Positions 61,121 to 64,000 of a stretch of 64,000 bases of DNA are shown in pieces; within the stretch, counting starts at the first letter, position 1; every line of letters begins with the position of its first letter. The position numbers were made by a program, and so were the translations under genes. The notes under the pieces are model-generated. The model was given only the letters and a program-made list of their open reading frames with translations. It did no database searches and was not told the DNA's origin. The stretch comes from ZC4RG30 sp964396335 (GTDB taxonomy: Bacteria > Pseudomonadota > Gammaproteobacteria > Steroidobacterales > Steroidobacteraceae), in assembly GCA_964396335.1 (NCBI GenBank), contig CAYNEX010000001.1:1-64000 (forward strand). Direction: 5' to 3'.

Positions 61121-62546
61121 TCATCTGTTCCGCGCCGCCTGGGGATTGGCCGGCGTCCTGGCGCTGGCCGGTTGCGCAGTCGGCCCGAATTATCGCGAGC
61201 CCGAAATCGATGTCGCCGATGAGTTCGCCGCGGCTTCGCTGCTGGCCGGCGAGCAGGGAGCCATCGAACTGCAGTGGTGGCGCCAGTTCAACGATCCGCT
61301 GCTCGACGAACTGGTCGAGGAAGCGGTGCGCAACAACCGCGACCTGGCCGCAGCCACGGCGCGCCTGCGCGCAGCACGTGCGCAGCGCCGCGAGCGCCTG
61401 TTCGACTTCCTGCCCAGCATCACCGGCAGCGCCAGCTATGACAGCGTGCGGCAGAGCCGCTCCGGCACACCGGGGCTGCCCCCTGGCACCGCGGTGGACC
61501 GCGATTACGAGCTGTACGACGCGGGCTTCGATGCGGCCTGGGAGATCGACCTGTTCGGGCGTGTGCGACGTGCCAATGAATCGGCCCGGGCGCTGGCGCA
61601 GGCCTCGGCCGCGGCGCGCAACCAGGTGGTGCTGTCGGTGATCGCCGAGGTGGCGCGCAATTATTTCGAGCTGCGCGGTGCGCAGAGCCAGCTGGCCGTG
61701 GCGCGCAACAATGCCGAGAACCAGCAGCGCGCGCTGGAGCTGGTGAACCAGCTGTTCGACGCCGGTCGAGGCACCGCGCTGGATACCGCGCGTGCCACCG
61801 CCCAGGTGGAAACCACGCTGGCCACCGTGCCGCCGCTGGAAGCCGCGGTGGATCGCGCGATGCGACGCATCGCCGTGCTCACCGGGCAGCAGCCGGGTGC
61901 GCTGGCGACACGCCTGACGCAGGTGCAGGACCTGCCGGCATTGCCGGAGACGATTGCGCTGGGCAATCCGGAAGACCTGCTGCGGCGCCGGCCGGACATC
62001 CGCGCCGCCGAGCGCCAGCTTGCGGCGGCCACCGCGGCCATCGGCGTGCAGGTGGCCGACCTGTTTCCGCGCATCACCATCAATGCCGGCATCGGCCTGA
62101 CTGCACCGAGCTTCTCCGCACTGGATGATTCCGGCAACGACCGGCGCAGCTTCGGTCCGGCGTTGAGCTGGGGGCTGTTCGACTTCGGCCATGTGTACCA
62201 GCGCATCCGCGCCGCCGATGCGCGCAGTGCCGAGGCCCTGGCCAACTATGAGCAGGCCGTGCTGATGGCGCTGGAGGAAACCGAGAACGCCCTGTCGGAT
62301 TTCGCGCGTGAGCGCCGTCGCACCGAGCACCTGACACGCGCCGCGGAAGCGAGCCGCACCGCGGCTGACCTCGCCACGCAGCGTTTCGAGGGTGGCGTGT
62401 CGGATTTCCTCACCGCGCTGGATGCCTATCGCACCTCCCTGGAAGCCGAGGACCAGCTGGCCGTGAGCCGCACCCGCGCCGCCACCTCATTGGTGACCAT
62501 CTACAAGGCGCTGGGCGGCGGCTGGGAAATCGCGCCGGCGCCGTAG
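61101..62546 (+). CDS. Outer-membrane factor of the RND pump (NodT/OprM type)
   Basis: 481 residues. Lipobox LAGC (Cys25), CAVGPNYREPEI is the classical NodT/OprM start. Long paired helices (AEVARNYFELRGAQSQLAVARNNAENQQRALELVNQLFDAG) and the repeat halves of the TolC fold are seen; LLRRRPDIRAAERQLAAATAAIGVQVADLFPRI is the family block. It forms the trimeric channel for the upstream pump. Two ATGs (61101 and 61107) give nearly equal products; both overlap the pump gene. Confidence 0.95.
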   Translation: MWMLRSDHLFRAAWGLAGVLALAGCAVGPNYREPEIDVADEFAAASLLAGEQGAIELQWWRQFNDPLLDELVEEAVRNNRDLAAATARLRAARAQRRERLFDFLPSITGSASYDSVRQSRSGTPGLPPGTAVDRDYELYDAGFDAAWEIDLFGRVRRANESARALAQASAAARNQVVLSVIAEVARNYFELRGAQSQLAVARNNAENQQRALELVNQLFDAGRGTALDTARATAQVETTLATVPPLEAAVDRAMRRIAVLTGQQPGALATRLTQVQDLPALPETIALGNPEDLLRRRPDIRAAERQLAAATAAIGVQVADLFPRITINAGIGLTAPSFSALDDSGNDRRSFGPALSWGLFDFGHVYQRIRAADARSAEALANYEQAVLMALEETENALSDFARERRRTEHLTRAAEASRTAADLATQRFEGGVSDFLTALDAYRTSLEAEDQLAVSRTRAATSLVTIYKALGGGWEIAPAP

Positions 62547-62651
62547 GTGCTGTAGGAACGCTCCGACGCAGCATTGCAGCCATTGCATGCAGCGGCGCAT
62601 GCTGTGAGCCGGTCGATCAGCGCGGGTCCCATGTTCCGCGAGGAGCCTTCC

Positions 62652-63026
62652 ATGCAATTCCTCCGCAAAGTCCTGGTTTTCGCAGCGGCTGCTTCGATGC
62701 CGGCGCTGCCGGTGGCGGCCCATCACGGCTGGGCCGGCCAGGGAAACGACCTCACCGAGCTGCAGGGAACGGTCCACCAGGCGGTGAATCTGGTGAATCC
62801 GCACGCCGGCTTCCAGGTGATGGCCGATGGAAAGGTGTGGGACATCACGCTCGCGCCGCCGTCGCGCACCCAGGGCGCAGGCCTGGAGGCTTCGACGTTG
62901 AAGGTGGGCGACCAGGTCACGGTCACGGGCAATCGCAACAAGGATGCGGACCGTCACGAGATCAAGGCCGTGCGTGTCAGCGCCGGCGGGCGTCACTACG
63001 ACCTCTATCCCGAACGCCTGCGATGA
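62652..63026 (+). CDS. DUF6152 family secreted protein
   Basis: 124 residues from the ATG at 62652. Sec signal ending near LPVAAHHGWAG; mature part LTELQGTVHQAVNLVNPHAGFQVM, WDITLAPPSRTQGAGL and LKVGDQVTVTGNRNKD. The HH...W opening, the VNPHA motif and the OB-like end (VGDQVTVTG) match the exported family I recall as DUF6152, common in Proteobacteria and Acidobacteria with metal or oxidoreductase neighbours. Function unknown. ATGA overlap with the kinase gene couples translation. Confidence 0.8.
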   Translation: MQFLRKVLVFAAAASMPALPVAAHHGWAGQGNDLTELQGTVHQAVNLVNPHAGFQVMADGKVWDITLAPPSRTQGAGLEASTLKVGDQVTVTGNRNKDADRHEIKAVRVSAGGRHYDLYPERLR

Positions 63027-63970
63027 GATCACTCCGGCCTGCCGCGCGCGGACCAGGTGATTCCGGATCGGGCAGCGCAGGCGGGGAGGATGGATTCGCC
63101 GACATCGCCGGGGCGCTGGCGCATGCGCTGGAGACCTGGGTTGCGCCGCGGCCGGCGGCCACGGTACGCGGCGGCTGCATCAATGACGCTTTTCGCTGGG
63201 AAAGTGGCGCCGGCACGCTGTTCGTGAAGCTGGCCCATGTCGATTCGCTGGAGATGTTCGAAGCGGAGGCCGCCGGGCTGATTGCACTGGATGCCGCCGA
63301 CGCGGTGCGCGTGCCGCAGGTGCTGGCGCACGGAGCGGCCGGTGAGCAGAGCTACCTGGCGCTCGAATTCATGGCACTGCGGCCGCTGGACGCGCCAGCC
63401 GAGCGCCTGCTCGGCCAGCAGCTGGCCGCACAGCATCGCCGGGTCCACACGCGCTTCGGATGGCAACGTGACAACACCATCGGACGCACGCCGCAGCCCA
63501 ATGCCTGGGCCGATGACTGGTGCAGCTTCTTCATCCGCCATCGGCTCGCCTTCCAGCTGGGGCTGGCGCAGCGCAACGGCCATGGTGGACGGCTGCAGCA
63601 GCGGGGCGATGAACTGCTCGCCCGGGTGCCGGATCTGCTGGCTGGTCACGCACCGCCGCCTTCGTTGTTGCATGGTGACCTGTGGGCCGGCAATGCCGCT
63701 GCCGATGCCGGCGGCAATCCGGTGATCTTCGACCCGGCGGTGTACTACGGCGATCGCGAGTCAGACCTGGCGATGATGCGGCTGTTCGGCGGCTTCGGTC
63801 CCGCCTTCTTCGAGGCCTATGAATCGGCCTGGCCGTTGCCACCCGGGGCGCACCGACGGGTGGACCTTTACAACCTCTATCATGTGCTCAACCACCTGAA
63901 CCTGTTCGGCGCCGGTTACCTGGGCCAGGCCATGAGCCTGATCGATTCGCTGCTGGCATCCGACCGCTGA
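63023..63970 (+). CDS. Fructosamine kinase / ketosamine-3-kinase family protein
   Basis: 315 residues from an ATG that overlaps the previous stop. Protein-kinase-like fold: GGCINDAFRWESGAGTLFVKLAHVDSLEMFEAEAAGL provides the ATP loop and lysine; HGDLWAGN (His217, Asp219) is the catalytic loop with the base Asp219; VIFDPAVYYGDRESDLAMM gives the metal-binding DPA motif. Family members phosphorylate the sugar of glycated lysines so the adduct breaks down (deglycation). The short N-terminal extension (Gly/Ser-rich, residues 5-30) is unusual. The last 30 bp of the window after it show nothing. Confidence 0.92.
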   Translation: MRSLRPAARGPGDSGSGSAGGEDGFADIAGALAHALETWVAPRPAATVRGGCINDAFRWESGAGTLFVKLAHVDSLEMFEAEAAGLIALDAADAVRVPQVLAHGAAGEQSYLALEFMALRPLDAPAERLLGQQLAAQHRRVHTRFGWQRDNTIGRTPQPNAWADDWCSFFIRHRLAFQLGLAQRNGHGGRLQQRGDELLARVPDLLAGHAPPPSLLHGDLWAGNAAADAGGNPVIFDPAVYYGDRESDLAMMRLFGGFGPAFFEAYESAWPLPPGAHRRVDLYNLYHVLNHLNLFGAGYLGQAMSLIDSLLASDR

Positions 63971-64000
63971 GGTTTGCCCGCCGGCGCGGCTTGTTCCAGA

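Overview
The window is 64 kb of dense, high-GC, strongly GC3-biased bacterial chromosome with about 58 protein genes, short gaps and many 1-4 bp stop/start overlaps. The mix of PpsA/PpsR, a YbiT-type ABC-F protein, Tex, RdgC, a cytochrome bo3 operon, SURF1, GloA, DeaD, TonB-dependent receptor and RND efflux trio points to a gammaproteobacterium. Many secreted NTF2-like proteins, PQQ dehydrogenase and DUF6152-type proteins suggest an environmental lineage near Nevskiales/Steroidobacterales or Xanthomonadales; this placement is inference. I see no rRNA, tRNA, transposase, prophage or CRISPR array. The longest gene-free gap is 52106-52371 (266 bp), and it contains a riboswitch.

Layout. 1-355: C-terminal end of a prolyl oligopeptidase. 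496-3665: PEP synthase and its regulatory kinase/phosphorylase. 3676-6736 (minus): ABC-F protein and two secreted proteins. 6864-11677: a tandem-duplicated MoaF-like protein coupled to a TAT-exported NTF2-like protein, a TSUP permease and a periplasmic ankyrin protein. 11872-16265: a cytochrome c, a scar joining two broken genes, and three NTF2-like genes, one with three such domains. 16367-20012: cupin, TAT-exported gamma-glutamyltransferase, a TrxR-like oxidoreductase and DUF3297. 20058-27157 (minus): Tex, TonB receptor, MHS-type MFS transporter. 27302-31923: cyoABCD plus SURF1, convergent with a lipoprotein PQQ dehydrogenase (31920-33980). 34045-36867 (minus): four NTF2-like genes, three of them translationally coupled. 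36899-40283 (minus): pseudouridine synthase, GloA, uracil-DNA glycosylase-like protein, transglycosylase-like lipoprotein. 40448-50286: DeaD, two paralogous membrane-anchored proteins, VOC protein, gluconokinase, orphan solute-binding lipoprotein, RdgC and several DUF proteins. 50404-54112 (minus): NUDIX hydrolase, riboswitch-controlled surface lipoprotein, MerR/TPR protein, Ku. 54242-63970: PKD-domain metalloprotease-like lipoprotein, RND efflux trio, DUF6152 protein and fructosamine kinase.

The strongest non-coding signal is a class I cyclic-di-GMP (GEMM) riboswitch on the minus strand at 52190-52276. A TTGAGC-N17-TTTAAT promoter lies just upstream. Downstream, a 7-bp hairpin has the Shine-Dalgarno in its loop and abuts the ATG of a lipoprotein with a long proline-rich stalk, an Ig-like domain and an FN3-like domain. 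This looks like second-messenger control of a cell-surface protein. The second theme is an expansion of secreted NTF2/SnoaL-like domains: at least ten copies in eight genes. Four of these proteins share a C-terminal PVTG/PVSG tail motif whose function I cannot name. A third point is a PQQ dehydrogenase with the extra aspartate expected of lanthanide-dependent enzymes, convergent with the bo3 quinol oxidase operon.
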